A stretch of 64,000 bases of DNA, from the NCBI RefSeq assembly GCF_003725535.1, contig NZ_RJSF01000044.1, positions 84,319 to 148,318 on the forward strand. Direction: 5' to 3'. Origin of the DNA: Nocardioides pocheonensis (GTDB lineage: Bacteria; Actinomycetota; Actinomycetes; Propionibacteriales; Nocardioidaceae). This document shows positions 1-9,115 of this stretch, one piece after another; within the stretch, counting starts at the first letter, position 1, and every line of letters begins with the position of its first letter. The translations under genes were made by a program, and so were the position numbers. The notes below the pieces were generated by a model. The model worked only from the letters and a program-made list of their open reading frames with translations, did no database searches and was not told the origin of the DNA.

Positions 1-1795
1 CGGTGCGCAACCAGCCGAGCAGCCCGGTGACCCCGAGCTTCTCCTCCTGGCCGGCCTGGTGGAGCAGCTGACCGACGTGGGTGAGGTCGGTGAGCAGCCG
101 CTCGCCACCCTCCTGGGCGAGCACGCGCTGTGCGAGGCCGGACGCGCCGGCCGCACCCTGGATCGCCGCGACGCCGCGGGTGCGGAGCAGGTCGAGCCAG
201 CTGCGCACCCGCTCGGCGAGGTCGTCGGTGAGGTCGTCGCCGCCGGTCAGCAGGTCGTCGGCGGTGGTCTCGAAGAAGGGCGTGAGTGCGGCCGCCCGGA
301 TCCGGCCGGGCAGCTGCGGCTTCTCCATCGCCTCGAGCAGCCGGAGCCAGTGCGTGGCGGCCGGGCTCAGCATCACGCTCTCCGCGGTGTTGAACACCGA
401 CGGGATGCCGAGCCGGCTGAGCTCGGCCTGGATCCGCGGGGCGTCCTCCTTGACCGAGTGCAGCAGCACGGCGAAGTCGCCGGGGGTGAGCGGACGACCG
501 TGGAGGGTGGCGCCGCTGCGGAGCTGGCGGGCGATGTCCGCGGCGAGGTCGGCCGCGATGTGGTCACGCACCTTGCCGATGTTGATCGTGCCGGACTTGG
601 TGAGCTGGAACCCGTCGCGGCGTACCTGGCGCAGCCGGACGCCGCCGACGGTGCCGGCCAGCCGGGAGCCGGCGAGGTGCGGGGCGGGCGAGACCGGGTG
701 CACCCGGATGCGCTCGTCGCCGAGCTCGGCCCCACCGGTGAGCACCTGGAGCGCGTCGACCACGGCGGCGTCGCTGCGCCAGTTGACCCCAAGAGTCTGG
801 AGCGGGGCGTCGGCGACGGCCCGGAGGTACGTCGGGGTGTCACCGCCGCGGAAGGCGTAGATCGCCTGCTTCGGGTCGCCGATCAGCACCATCCGGACCT
901 CGTCGGCGAAGGCGTGCCGGAGCACCGCCCACTGCACCGGGTCGGTGTCCTGGAACTCGTCGACGAGCACCACGCTCCACCGGGCCCGCATCCGCTGCGC
1001 CGCTGCAGAGCCCTCGGGCTCCACCGCGTGGGCGAGCCGGGAGAGCATGTCGTCGTAGGTGAAGACGGCCGCTCTGCGCTTGCGCAGCTCGAGCTCCTCG
1101 CGCACGCCGGCGGCGAAGGAGACCAGGGCCTCCTGCTCGGAGCCGCCGGCCGCGTCGGCCGGTCGCAGCTCGGCGTGCGGCGCCTCCACCGCCCGGAGCG
1201 CCGCGTTGCGGGCCGCCCGGAAGCGGATCGGCGGGTCGGTCTCGAGCTGGGCGTAGCGGGCGAGGTAGTGGTCCTCGACGACCTCGTCGCAGAGGCCCGA
1301 GATGTCCTCGCGCAGCGTCTCGGTCGAGTCGGAGTCGCCGGCGACGCCGAGGGACCGAAGCACCGCGTTGCAGAACTCGTGGGTGGTGGCGATCGTCGCG
1401 GCGTCGTAGTTGGCGACCGCGTCGAGCAGGCGCTGGCGCCGGGTGGCGAGGGTGGCCTCGTCGAGCGGGCGGCCGTCGGCGTCGCTGGCCAGCGCCGCGA
1501 ACAGCTCGTCGCTCTCGCGCAGGACCGGGTCGGCCAGCGCGGCCGCGGCGTCGACGAACATCTCGCGCACCCGGTCGCGCAGCTCCTGGGTGGCCGCGCG
1601 GCTGAAGGTGATCACCAGCAGCTCGTCGAGGGGCGCGACCGCCTCGGCGACGAACCGGGTCGCCAGGGCCGCGACGGCGTAGGTCTTGCCGGTGCCGGCA
1701 CTGGCCTCCAGGACGGTCGTGCCGACCTCGGGCAGCGGGCCGGTGATGTCGAAGACGGGCGTGCTGGTGCCCGTGCTGGGGGTCGTGGTCGTCAT
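1..1795 (-). CDS. recB: RecB, exonuclease V beta subunit (N-terminal part; runs off the window)
   Basis: UvrD-type SF1 helicase subunit of the RecBCD double-strand-break repair nuclease; it would unwind DNA 3'-5' and carry the nuclease domain at its C-terminus, which lies outside the window. The visible 598 codons hold Walker A ASAGTGKT at about residues 31-38, helicase motif II VDEFQDTDP at about 278-286, and GDPKQAIYAFRGGD (motif III) at about 306-319. The ATG at 1795 overlaps the recC stop codon in an ATGA, so the two are translationally coupled, and recD is expected further left. Family assignment is firm; the missing C-terminus is only the window edge, not a truncation. Confidence 0.95.
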   Translation of the reverse strand, partial: MTTTTPSTGTSTPVFDITGPLPEVGTTVLEASAGTGKTYAVAALATRFVAEAVAPLDELLVITFSRAATQELRDRVREMFVDAAAALADPVLRESDELFAALASDADGRPLDEATLATRRQRLLDAVANYDAATIATTHEFCNAVLRSLGVAGDSDSTETLREDISGLCDEVVEDHYLARYAQLETDPPIRFRAARNAALRAVEAPHAELRPADAAGGSEQEALVSFAAGVREELELRKRRAAVFTYDDMLSRLAHAVEPEGSAAAQRMRARWSVVLVDEFQDTDPVQWAVLRHAFADEVRMVLIGDPKQAIYAFRGGDTPTYLRAVADAPLQTLGVNWRSDAAVVDALQVLTGGAELGDERIRVHPVSPAPHLAGSRLAGTVGGVRLRQVRRDGFQLTKSGTINIGKVRDHIAADLAADIARQLRSGATLHGRPLTPGDFAVLLHSVKEDAPRIQAELSRLGIPSVFNTAESVMLSPAATHWLRLLEAMEKPQLPGRIRAAALTPFFETTADDLLTGGDDLTDDLAERVRSWLDLLRTRGVAAIQGAAGASGLAQRVLAQEGGERLLTDLTHVGQLLHQAGQEEKLGVTGLLGWLRT

Positions 1796-4700
1796 TCCTG
1801 CTCCCGCGCGATCGCCGGCTGCCAGAGCCGCACCGCGAGCTCGCCGAAGAGGTGCTCGCCGCCGGCGGTGGCCGGTGCGGCGACCAGGTCGTCCCAGCTC
1901 GGGCGACGGCCCCAGGCGGTGACCAGGTCGATCGAGGCGCTCTCCTTGCGCCACTGGTCCTTCAGGTCGCGCTCGACCATCCAGCGGGGACGGGTGGAGC
2001 CGGCGGTGAGGGCGTACTGCCGACCGGTGTCGGGGCACAGCGGCAGCACCCGGCTCATCGCCAGGTCGTAGAGCCCGACCAGGTCCGCGAGGATCGGCAT
2101 CGGCTCGTCGACGGCGGCGTACGTCGCCCGCGCGGGCGCGTCGGCCTCGCCCCGTCCGATCGAGCGGGCGACCCAGTGGCCGGGGTGGGCGGCGCTCAGC
2201 GCGACCAGCGAGAGCCAGGCCTCGAGCCGCTGCTTGGCCCGCAGCCGGGAGTAGGCGACCCGGACCAGGCGGTTGTCGTAGAGGCCGGTGACCGAGCCGG
2301 TGAGCCGGCGGCCACCGCCGAGGTCGACGGCCAGGTCGCGGGCCTGCGGGGCCGCCCCCTGGGTGGATGCCTCGAACAGCTCCACCAACGGGGTCGTGGC
2401 CGCCGCGAGCGCGTGGGTCTGGCGCCAGCCGTACCGGCCGGGAGGCATGGTGCCGCGGCGCCACTCGGCCTGGCACGCGTCGGCCGGCGTGCGGCCGCGG
2501 AGCACCTCGTGCAGGAGTCGGTCGCCCACCTGCCAGCCGGCCAGCCCGTCGAGCTCGACCGGCATCGAGTCGCTCACCTTGTCCTCGTCGCGGGGCAGGT
2601 CGATCTGCAGCCGGCGGCGGAGGAACCCGCGGACCGGGTTGGTGAGCACGTCGATCAGGTCGCGCAGGTCGACGTCGCCGGGCTCGGGCGGAGCCGACGG
2701 CTCGAGGGCGGCCAGGACGGCAGTGCGCGAGCGGGGCCGGGCGGCGGCCCGCGCCGCGGAGGCGGCGGCCGGGTCGAAGGAGAACGGCGCGTGCTGGTGG
2801 ATCCGGCCCGGCTGCAGGTAGTCGGGGTGGAACGCCTGGGAGCGGTGCTGCCGGACCACCTCGGCGCCCGCCGTGCGGGTGACGACGTCGAGGAGCTCGC
2901 GCAGCGGCACCGACGGCGGCCGCGGCTGGCCGGTGGACTCGTTGAACCCGGTGTAGGTGATCACCAGCCGCTCACCGGCGGACATGATCGCGTCGAGGAA
3001 GAGCTGCCGGTCCTCGCTGCGCACGTCGCGCTCGCCGACCCGCGGCAGCCGGGCGAGCACGTCGTCGCCGTCGATCGAGCCGCCGCGCGGGAACACGCCG
3101 TCGTCGAGGCCGAGCAGGCAGACCACCCGGTGCGGCACCGCGCGCATCGGGGTCATGGTGCAGACGGTGAGGGTGCCGGTGCGGAAGTTGGCCCGGGTCG
3201 GCCGGCCGGCCAGCTGCTTGTGCAGCAGCGCACGTACGTCGGGAAGCCGCAGCTCGAGCGGGGCGCCCGTGGTCGCGTCGCGGCCGAGCGCGGCGAGCTC
3301 GCGGTGCGCCTGGGCGAACTGCCACTCCTCGCCGCGGGGGACGTCGGCCAGCTGCTCCATCGCCTCGCGCAGCAGGTCGAGCCAGCGGCCGACGTCGTGG
3401 ACGCCGGTGAGCTGCGCGGTCAGGGCCTGCAGCCGGTCGACCGCCTCGGCGACGCGGCCGGCCAGGCCGATGTCGGTGGTGGAGACGTCGTCGAGCGGCA
3501 GGGTCGGGCCGATCCAGAGCCCGGAGTCGTCGGAGAGCGCCACGCCCGCGAGCACCCGGTCGAGGCCGAAACGCCAGGTGTTCTGCGGGAAGTCGGCCAG
3601 CCCGAACCGGCCGCGGCCGGCCTGGTCCCACGCCCAGCGGATGCCCGAGGTGGTGACCCAGGTGGTCATCTTCTCCAGGTCGGAGTCGCTGAACCCGAAC
3701 CGGCGGCGCACCGGGTCGGTGGCGAGCAGGTCGAGGACCCGGGTCGCCTCCGCGCGCCCGTCGGCGAGGTCGAGCACCCGGGCCAGCACGCCCAGGAGGG
3801 GGTTGGTCTGGGTCGGCGAGCGGTCGGCCAGCATCACCCGGAGCTGGTGGCCGGGGTGGCAGCCGCTGACCGCCTCGCCGAGCCCGAAGGCGCCGCTGAT
3901 CAGCGGCGCGTAGGCCTCGATGTCGGGGCACATCACGACGATGTCGCGGGGCTCCAGGGTGGGGTCGTCGGCGAGCAGGCCGAGCACCACCTCGCGCAGA
4001 ACCTCGACCTGACGGGCCGGCCCGTGGCAGGCGTGCACCTGCACGGTGTCGTCGACGCCGACCGCTCCCCCGGGCTCGACGTCGTCGGCCAGGTCGCGCT
4101 GCAGCCGGCCGAGCAGGGTCGCCGGCCGACCCTCGAGCCGGCGGACGTCCTCGTCGACGGCGCCGACCGCGAGCAGCGTCGCCTCCCCCTCGCGGACGTC
4201 GCGGGCCATGGTCGCGAGCAGCGGGTGGGTCACGCGGAGGTGGCTGTGGTCGTCGCGCCGCCAGCCGGTCGGCGGCTGCGTGCGGACCTGCTGCCACAGC
4301 GCGTCGGAGGGGTGCGGGAACCACAGGTGCACGTCGCGGTGGGTGCCCAGCGCGGCCAGCAGCTCGGCCTCCGCGGCGCTGAGCCGGGTGTGGCCGAAGA
4401 GGCTGAGGCGAGGCGGCAGGTCGACGCTCGCGGTGCCCGCGCGCAGCTCCTCGACGACCCGGGCCTGCCGCTGCACGGGGCTCGGCTCGCCCACCTCGGC
4501 GACGACGTGGCGCCACAGCTCGGGCTGCCAGACCAGGTCGTCGGGCAGCTCCCGGCCGCCGGACTCTCCGCCGTCGCCCCGGCCGCCGGCCTCCCAGTCG
4601 GCCAGCAGGGCCGGCCGCTGCACGGCGTACGCCGCGAACAGGCCGGCCAGGCGGCGGGCCACCGCGAGCCGCCGACCGCGTCGCAGCTCGCCCTCCTCGC

Positions 4701-5070
4701 CGGGCACTCCGTGACCGAGGTGCTCGGCGAGGACCCGCGCCCACGGCTCGTCCGACACGGCGTCGACCACCCGCAGCAGAGGCCACATCAGCGTCTCCGG
4801 CGCCCAGGGGTCGGCGTCGCGCGTGCCCAGCACCTCGGCGATCAGGCTGGTCGGCGAGCGGAAGTCGACCCCCGCGCAGACGCCGTCCTTCCGTCCCTCG
4901 GCGGGGCCGAGCCGGTGCGACAGCCGCTGGGAGAGCCAGCGCTCGACCCCCCGCGCCGGGACGATCACCAGCTCACGGGCGAACGGGTCGGGGAGGGGAT
5001 CGCGCAACAGCTGCGCCAACCCCTCCGCGAGCAGGTCCGAGCGATCGGCCCGGTGCACCTCGAACACCAC
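1792..5070 (-). CDS. recC: RecC, exonuclease V gamma subunit
   Basis: 1092-residue scaffold and Chi-scanning subunit of RecBCD, of normal length for the family. It has the RecC pattern of degenerate helicase domains without a working Walker A, a conserved LLGLDDGVFPRGG stretch near residue 650, and an inactive nuclease-like C-terminal domain containing DNRLVRVAYSRLRAKQRLEA. The start is GTG at 5070 with VVFEVHRADRSD following; a second GTG one codon later is equally possible. It is the first gene of the recC-recB transcript and overlaps recB by 4 bp. Cytoplasmic DNA repair role, inferred from family. Confidence 0.95.
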   Translation of the reverse strand: MVFEVHRADRSDLLAEGLAQLLRDPLPDPFARELVIVPARGVERWLSQRLSHRLGPAEGRKDGVCAGVDFRSPTSLIAEVLGTRDADPWAPETLMWPLLRVVDAVSDEPWARVLAEHLGHGVPGEEGELRRGRRLAVARRLAGLFAAYAVQRPALLADWEAGGRGDGGESGGRELPDDLVWQPELWRHVVAEVGEPSPVQRQARVVEELRAGTASVDLPPRLSLFGHTRLSAAEAELLAALGTHRDVHLWFPHPSDALWQQVRTQPPTGWRRDDHSHLRVTHPLLATMARDVREGEATLLAVGAVDEDVRRLEGRPATLLGRLQRDLADDVEPGGAVGVDDTVQVHACHGPARQVEVLREVVLGLLADDPTLEPRDIVVMCPDIEAYAPLISGAFGLGEAVSGCHPGHQLRVMLADRSPTQTNPLLGVLARVLDLADGRAEATRVLDLLATDPVRRRFGFSDSDLEKMTTWVTTSGIRWAWDQAGRGRFGLADFPQNTWRFGLDRVLAGVALSDDSGLWIGPTLPLDDVSTTDIGLAGRVAEAVDRLQALTAQLTGVHDVGRWLDLLREAMEQLADVPRGEEWQFAQAHRELAALGRDATTGAPLELRLPDVRALLHKQLAGRPTRANFRTGTLTVCTMTPMRAVPHRVVCLLGLDDGVFPRGGSIDGDDVLARLPRVGERDVRSEDRQLFLDAIMSAGERLVITYTGFNESTGQPRPPSVPLRELLDVVTRTAGAEVVRQHRSQAFHPDYLQPGRIHQHAPFSFDPAAASAARAAARPRSRTAVLAALEPSAPPEPGDVDLRDLIDVLTNPVRGFLRRRLQIDLPRDEDKVSDSMPVELDGLAGWQVGDRLLHEVLRGRTPADACQAEWRRGTMPPGRYGWRQTHALAAATTPLVELFEASTQGAAPQARDLAVDLGGGRRLTGSVTGLYDNRLVRVAYSRLRAKQRLEAWLSLVALSAAHPGHWVARSIGRGEADAPARATYAAVDEPMPILADLVGLYDLAMSRVLPLCPDTGRQYALTAGSTRPRWMVERDLKDQWRKESASIDLVTAWGRRPSWDDLVAAPATAGGEHLFGELAVRLWQPAIAREQE

Positions 5071-5107
5071 GCCGTCACCCTAGTTGCGAGCCCCGACACC
5101 TGCGGGG

Positions 5108-5151
5108 CGAGTGCCGAGGTGGTCGCCGCAGCACCCGATTCAGCACTCGAC
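5108..5151. repeat. Palindromic intergenic repeat, copy 1 (GAGTGC...GCACTC family)
   Basis: The arms GAGTGC and GCACTC enclose about 30 bp containing GGTGGTCGCCGC. A close relative in the opposite orientation lies at 7405-7450, so the pair brackets the DUF2804/sigma/membrane-protein block. It sits between the recC start and the DUF2804 start, so it is not a terminator of either adjacent gene. Confidence 0.6.
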
Positions 5152-5178
5152 CGCGCGTCCCGGTGGGAGGCTGGCGGC

Positions 5179-6156
5179 GTGCTGCCCGAGATCACCGGCC
5201 CCGTCGACCTCTGCGACGCCCGCGGCCGGCTGAACCGCGCCGCCGTCGGCTGGACCCGTACGCCGTTGCACCGGCCGAACCTCCGGGGCTGGGGCCGGAC
5301 GAAGCGCTGGGAGTACTGGGGGCTGGTCACCGGCAGCCACGTGGTCGGCCTGACCGTCTCCTCGCTCGACTACGCCGGGGTCGAGGCGGTCTACGTGCTC
5401 GACCGGGCGACCGGCGTGGAGACCGTGCACGAGGCGACCGTCCCGCTCGCCCGCGGCGTCGAGCTTGCGCCACGGTCCGGGGTCGGCTCCACACACGTCT
5501 CCGCCGGCGGTCTGCGGATCGAGCTGGACGAGGTCGACGGCGGCACCCGGCTCCGCGCATCCGCGCCAGGCGTCGAGCTGGACGCGCTGGCCGCGCGACC
5601 GGTCGGTCACGAGTCGCTCGGGGTCGTGGTGCCGTGGTCCGACCGGCTGTTCCAGTACACCGTCAAGGACGTCGCCCGGCCGCTGACCGGATCGCTCACG
5701 GTGGCGGGCACGGCGTACGACGCGAGCGGCTGGGCGGTCCTCGACCACGGCCGCGGCCGCTGGCCCTACTCCCTCACCTGGAACTGGGCGGCCGGGTCCG
5801 GTTCGGTCGACGGGGAGGTCCGCGGCCTCCAGCTCGGCGGGAAGTGGACCGAGGACACCGGCTCCACCGAGAACGCCCTGCTGCTCGGGACTCGGCTGCA
5901 CAAGCTGCACGACGAGGTGCGGTGGGACTACGACCGCACCGACTGGCTGCGCCCCTGGCGGATCCACGGCGACCGGCTCGACGTGACCTTCACGCCGTTC
6001 CACGAACGTGTCGCGCGGACAAACCTGCTGGTCGTCGCCTCGGAGACCCACCAGTGCTTCGGGCAGTTCACCGGCTGGGGGATCGACGACGCCGGCGAGC
6101 GGGTCTCCCTCGACGGCCTGGTCGGCTGGGCAGAGGAGGCCCGCAACCGCTGGTGA
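5179..6156 (+). CDS. DUF2804 family protein
   Basis: 325-residue protein recognised by the DUF2804 pattern near its N-terminus, with NRAAVGWTRTPLHRPN followed by LRGWGRTKRWEYW. Members are predicted all-beta proteins of unknown activity; I do not assign a reaction. The GTG at 5179 is preceded by GGGAGG at 5165-5170 and is the first start that gives the family N-terminus. An open frame continues far upstream, but only as the antisense of recC, and it carries no domain. No signal peptide or membrane segment is visible. It stands alone ahead of a sigma factor gene 107 bp downstream. Confidence 0.85.
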   Translation: MLPEITGPVDLCDARGRLNRAAVGWTRTPLHRPNLRGWGRTKRWEYWGLVTGSHVVGLTVSSLDYAGVEAVYVLDRATGVETVHEATVPLARGVELAPRSGVGSTHVSAGGLRIELDEVDGGTRLRASAPGVELDALAARPVGHESLGVVVPWSDRLFQYTVKDVARPLTGSLTVAGTAYDASGWAVLDHGRGRWPYSLTWNWAAGSGSVDGEVRGLQLGGKWTEDTGSTENALLLGTRLHKLHDEVRWDYDRTDWLRPWRIHGDRLDVTFTPFHERVARTNLLVVASETHQCFGQFTGWGIDDAGERVSLDGLVGWAEEARNRW

Positions 6157-6263
6157 GGCTCCCGGCGCACGGGCTCGGCGACACACGGCCGCGACTCGAC
6201 TAAACCGACGACCACTGGCCGCGCGTACACGGGAGTATGGAGGCGACCCTGATCGGAGGACGG

Positions 6264-6752
6264 GTGGCGGTCACGGACGACTCGGCGCACGACTTCGCCG
6301 CCTGGGTCGAGCCGCACCTGCCCGCGATGACGAGGTTCGCCGCACGCCTCGTGTCGGCCGCCGATCGCGACGACCTGGTGCAGGACGCCCTGCTGCGCGC
6401 GTGGCGGCGCTGGGCGACGTACCAGGCGGAGCGCGGAGCGCCGCTGCCCTGGCTCCTCGCGATCGTCGCCGACCAGGGCCGGCGAGGCCGGAGGCGGTCG
6501 CGGCCCCCCGCCGTGTCGGTGCACGATCCCCGACAGCATACGCGCCTGACGCCTGCCGACCTCGACCTCGAGCGAGCGATCGCCACGCTCAGTGCGCGGC
6601 AGCGGACCGCGGTCGACCTCTATTACTTCGTGGACCTCGACGTCGCCACGATCGCCGCGGTCATGGGCTGTGCCCCGGGCACGGTCAAGGCGACGCTGAG
6701 CCAGGCGCGGGCGCGCCTGCACCAGCTGCTCGGAGAAGGCGACCATGTCTGA
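6264..6752 (+). CDS. SigE-family ECF RNA polymerase sigma factor
   Basis: 162-residue extracytoplasmic-function sigma factor. Region 2 contains the MTRFAARLVSAADRDDLVQDALLRAWRRW-type helix set (DDLVQDALLRAW is diagnostic), and region 4 has LSARQRTAVDLYYFVDLDVATIAAVMG followed by TVKATLSQARARLHQLL, the -35 recognition helix-turn-helix. GTG 6264 is favoured by GGAGGA at 6255-6260; the in-frame ATG at 6237 has its purine run (GGGAG) only one base away. The end overlaps the next gene by 8 bp, the usual arrangement for an ECF factor and its membrane regulator. Target promoters are unknown. Confidence 0.88.
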   Translation: MAVTDDSAHDFAAWVEPHLPAMTRFAARLVSAADRDDLVQDALLRAWRRWATYQAERGAPLPWLLAIVADQGRRGRRRSRPPAVSVHDPRQHTRLTPADLDLERAIATLSARQRTAVDLYYFVDLDVATIAAVMGCAPGTVKATLSQARARLHQLLGEGDHV

Positions 6753-7401
6753 CGCGGACCCGATGGACCAGCGCCTGCGCGAGTACGCCGCCCGCTGGCG
6801 CGACGCAGAGCCCCCGTCGCCCGCACCCGACGCTGCCGGCCTCGGGCCCGGCCGACGCGGCGCACGGACGTGGTGGCTGGCAGCCGCCACCGCTGCTGCG
6901 GTCGCCGCCGTGATCCTGGGCGGCACCCGGATCGTCGGCGACGAGGGCAGCAGGAAGCCCTCGGAGCCGGCCGGCGCCGCGAGGCCCACCGGGACGGCGG
7001 CGCCGGGCACCGACGAGCCGACGGCCTCGGGATCACCGACCGAAGGCAGCCAGGACTCCACCGGGAAGGCCGACCCGAGGGCCGTCCGGTGGGCGGTGAA
7101 CCAGATCCAGACGTTCCTGGACGTGTGGCGCCGCGAGGGCATGCTCGCCGCGGCCCGGCGTTACTTCGACGCGGCCTCACAGCCGCGCTCCGCGGCAGGT
7201 CTGCAGCGACTGTCGTACGGGAAGGTTCTCTCGGCCCACGTCTCCTCGTGGGAATCGTCCGAGCACTTCACGCTCGAGGTCTCGCTGGACCTGCACTTCG
7301 TCGGTGGCCCGATGGCCTGGAACGACGGCGAGAACGACCGCTTCATCACGGTGACGAGGCACGGCAGCAGCGTCCAGCTCGACTTTGCGACGAGCCCGTG
7401 A
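6745..7401 (+). CDS. Single-pass membrane protein, probable partner of the ECF sigma factor
   Basis: 218 residues: a short cytoplasmic N-terminus, one hydrophobic segment at about residues 42-60 (WWLAAATAAAVAAVILGG), a Pro/Ala/Thr/Gly-rich linker, then an extracytoplasmic domain of about 130 residues with alternating strands. No zinc-binding anti-sigma motif (HxxxCxxC) is present in the short N-terminal part. The 8-bp overlap with the sigma factor gene and the one-pass topology suggest a regulator of it. The outer domain looks NTF2-like (start AVNQIQTFLDVWRREGM), but I cannot confirm that without structure prediction. Confidence 0.7.
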   Translation: MSDADPMDQRLREYAARWRDAEPPSPAPDAAGLGPGRRGARTWWLAAATAAAVAAVILGGTRIVGDEGSRKPSEPAGAARPTGTAAPGTDEPTASGSPTEGSQDSTGKADPRAVRWAVNQIQTFLDVWRREGMLAAARRYFDAASQPRSAAGLQRLSYGKVLSAHVSSWESSEHFTLEVSLDLHFVGGPMAWNDGENDRFITVTRHGSSVQLDFATSP

Positions 7402-7404
7402 CGA

Positions 7405-7450
7405 GTCGAGTGCTCAGCTGGTCGCCGCGGCAGCCACCTCGGCACTCGAC
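7405..7450. repeat. Palindromic intergenic repeat, copy 2 (GTCGAGTGC...GCACTCGAC)
   Basis: Nine-base perfect inverted arms at 7405-7413 and 7442-7450 around a 28-bp GC-rich core. It resembles the reverse complement of the element at 5108-5151. It lies between the convergent genes ending at 7401 and 7457 and could form a bidirectional terminator hairpin. Confidence 0.65.
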
Positions 7451-7456
7451 CCGGGC

Positions 7457-7966
7457 TCAGGCGAACGGGTTCGGCAGCGCGCCGGGCAGCTGGCGCAGCA
7501 GCTCCTGCGCGGCGGCCAGGTGCTTGTGCTCGACGAGCACCTCGTAGCGGGTGGCGACCACGGCGCTGACGGAGGAGAAGTCGCGCCGGCCGCGCGTGGC
7601 GATGAATCCGGCGAGCGCCCAGGCCGCACCGAAGGCGGCACCGAGCAGGGCGGTCGACAGGATCATCCCGAGCACCTGGGAGTCCTTGCCGAAGAAGGAG
7701 AAGATCAGGCCGACGAAGAGACCGAGCCACACGCCGGAGAGCGCACCGAGCGCCGCGACCCGACCGTGGGTGAGCCGGCCGGTGATCCGCTCGACCTGCT
7801 TGAGCTCGGTGCCCACGATCATGCAGTTCTGCACCGGGAACTCGTGGTCGGAGAGGAAGTCGACCGCCTTCTGGGCGTCCTCGTACTTGTCGTAGATCGC
7901 CAGGGACTGGGGGAACTCCAGGGCGAGCGCCGACATCGAACGGGGCTGCTGCTGCGGGGTGGTCAT
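7457..7966 (-). CDS. General stress protein (YflT/17M-like) with glycine-rich membrane segment
   Basis: 169 residues. The N-terminal 80 residues match the general stress protein 17M/YflT-type domain (IYDKYEDAQKAVDFLSDHEFP, then CMIVGTELKQVERITGRL). A hydrophobic Gly/Ala-rich stretch follows at about 72-125 and could form a membrane hairpin, then a soluble tail with RYEVLVEHKHLAAAQELL. The role is known only as stress-associated in relatives. It ends against the palindrome at 7405-7450 and has no operon partner. Confidence 0.8.
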   Translation of the reverse strand: MTTPQQQPRSMSALALEFPQSLAIYDKYEDAQKAVDFLSDHEFPVQNCMIVGTELKQVERITGRLTHGRVAALGALSGVWLGLFVGLIFSFFGKDSQVLGMILSTALLGAAFGAAWALAGFIATRGRRDFSSVSAVVATRYEVLVEHKHLAAAQELLRQLPGALPNPFA

Positions 7967-8012
7967 GACCTCATTCTGCCCGGGCGACCCTCGCGGGCGG
8001 CCGGTCGGCCGG

Positions 8013-8438
8013 TCAGCGCGTGCCGAGCAGTGGCTGCGACCCCGGCGGGTTCGCGTAGTCCTCGTCCCAGGGCAGGCTTCCGCGCGAGTCGGTCCACACG
8101 ATCTGCACGGCCCGGACGTCGCCGTACAGCTCGGCCACTGCGGTGAGGCCCGAGGTGTCCGACACCGCGATCACGGGGAAGGTCATGCCGTCGGCCAGGG
8201 CGGTGGTCTCCTCGCCGGGAGCGAAGTGCCCGTGCTCGCGGACGACCACCTGCCCGGCCAGGTTGAGGAACGCGTGCGCCACCTGGTGCGGCAGCCCCGT
8301 CATCACGACCTCCGGGTGGAGGTGGGCCGTGAGCCCGACGGTGTAGCTGAAGCACTGCGCGGGGTCGGCCGACACGACGTGCCGCACGGCCCAGCCGTGC
8401 TCGGCGATCAGCTGCCGCAGCTCGTCGAGGGGATCCAT
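8013..8438 (-). CDS. DUF4262 domain-containing protein
   Basis: 141-residue soluble protein with the DUF4262 pattern: GWAVRHVVSADPAQCFSYTVGLTAHLHPEVVMTGLP, closing with VQIVWTDSRGSLPWDEDY. Family members of this length are common in actinobacteria and have no demonstrated biochemical function. It is transcribed alone, between the stress protein and the flavin reductase, with 46 bp and 38 bp to its neighbours. No signal peptide is present. ATG 8438 gives the family N-terminus. Confidence 0.85.
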   Translation of the reverse strand: MDPLDELRQLIAEHGWAVRHVVSADPAQCFSYTVGLTAHLHPEVVMTGLPHQVAHAFLNLAGQVVVREHGHFAPGEETTALADGMTFPVIAVSDTSGLTAVAELYGDVRAVQIVWTDSRGSLPWDEDYANPPGSQPLLGTR

Positions 8439-8476
8439 CCCGGCAGTGTAGGAAGCCGGGGGGCCACTCCGGGCAC

Positions 8477-9115
8477 TCAGCCCTTGAGGAGCTCCTCGAA
8501 GTCGCCCATCGCGGCCAGGTCCCGGTCGAACTGGTCCGGTCGCGCACCACGCGGCCGCTCGGCGACCAGGGCGGCGAGCTCACCGGCGGCGCGGGTGACC
8601 CGGCGCGCCAGACCGGACGCGGGCGCGGACTGTGAGGTACCGGCAGCGCCGCCCCAGTCCTCGCTGGCGGCGAACACACCGGTCGGCACGACCACCGCGT
8701 GCAGGTGGCTGAACAGCGGCCGCAGCGCGTGCTCGAGCACCAGGCTGTGGCGCGCGGTGCCGGCGGTGGCGGCGACCAGCACCGGAGTGCCGTCCAGGGC
8801 GCCCGGCTCGAGGACATCGAAGAACGTCTTGAACAGTCCGCTGTACGACGCGCTGAACACCGGCGTCACCGCGATCACCGCGTCCGCCCGCGCCAGCGTC
8901 TCCTCGGCGGCGGCGAGGTCGCCGGTCGCGAAACCGGTGAGCAGCTGGTCGGTCAGGGCGTGCGCCAACGGACGCAGCTCGACGACCTCGAGGGTGGCGT
9001 CGACCCCGCGCTGCCCGAGCGCCTCGACCGCGGCCTTGCCGAGCTGGTCGGCGAGCAGGCGGGTGGACGACGGGTCGCTCAGACCTGCGGTGACGACGGC
9101 GATCGTGGCGGTCAT
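8477..9115 (-). CDS. NAD(P)H-dependent FMN reductase (CE1759-like)
   Basis: 212-residue flavodoxin-fold reductase expected to supply FMNH2 to the monooxygenase encoded just upstream. The N-terminus AVVTAGLSDPSSTRLLADQLG is the phosphate-binding loop of the NADPH-dependent FMN reductase family, and AVIAVTPVFSASYSGLFKTFFDVL is the conserved central flavin-binding segment. The ATG overlaps the monooxygenase stop as ATGA, so the two are coupled. Pairing of this reductase subfamily with a luciferase-like enzyme is the known CE1758/CE1759 arrangement of corynebacteria. The substrate of the pair is unknown. Confidence 0.88.
   Translation of the reverse strand: MTATIAVVTAGLSDPSSTRLLADQLGKAAVEALGQRGVDATLEVVELRPLAHALTDQLLTGFATGDLAAAEETLARADAVIAVTPVFSASYSGLFKTFFDVLEPGALDGTPVLVAATAGTARHSLVLEHALRPLFSHLHAVVVPTGVFAASEDWGGAAGTSQSAPASGLARRVTRAAGELAALVAERPRGARPDQFDRDLAAMGDFEELLKG

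Noticed and set aside
59..2071. 670-codon plus-strand open frame over recB
   Set aside because: Antisense to recB helicase motifs; Val/Gly/Arg-rich with no domain. An artefact of high GC.
1852..5178. Upstream part of the 1434-codon plus-strand frame that ends in the DUF2804 gene
   Set aside because: Antisense of recC; only the part from 5179 carries the family signature and a ribosome binding site.
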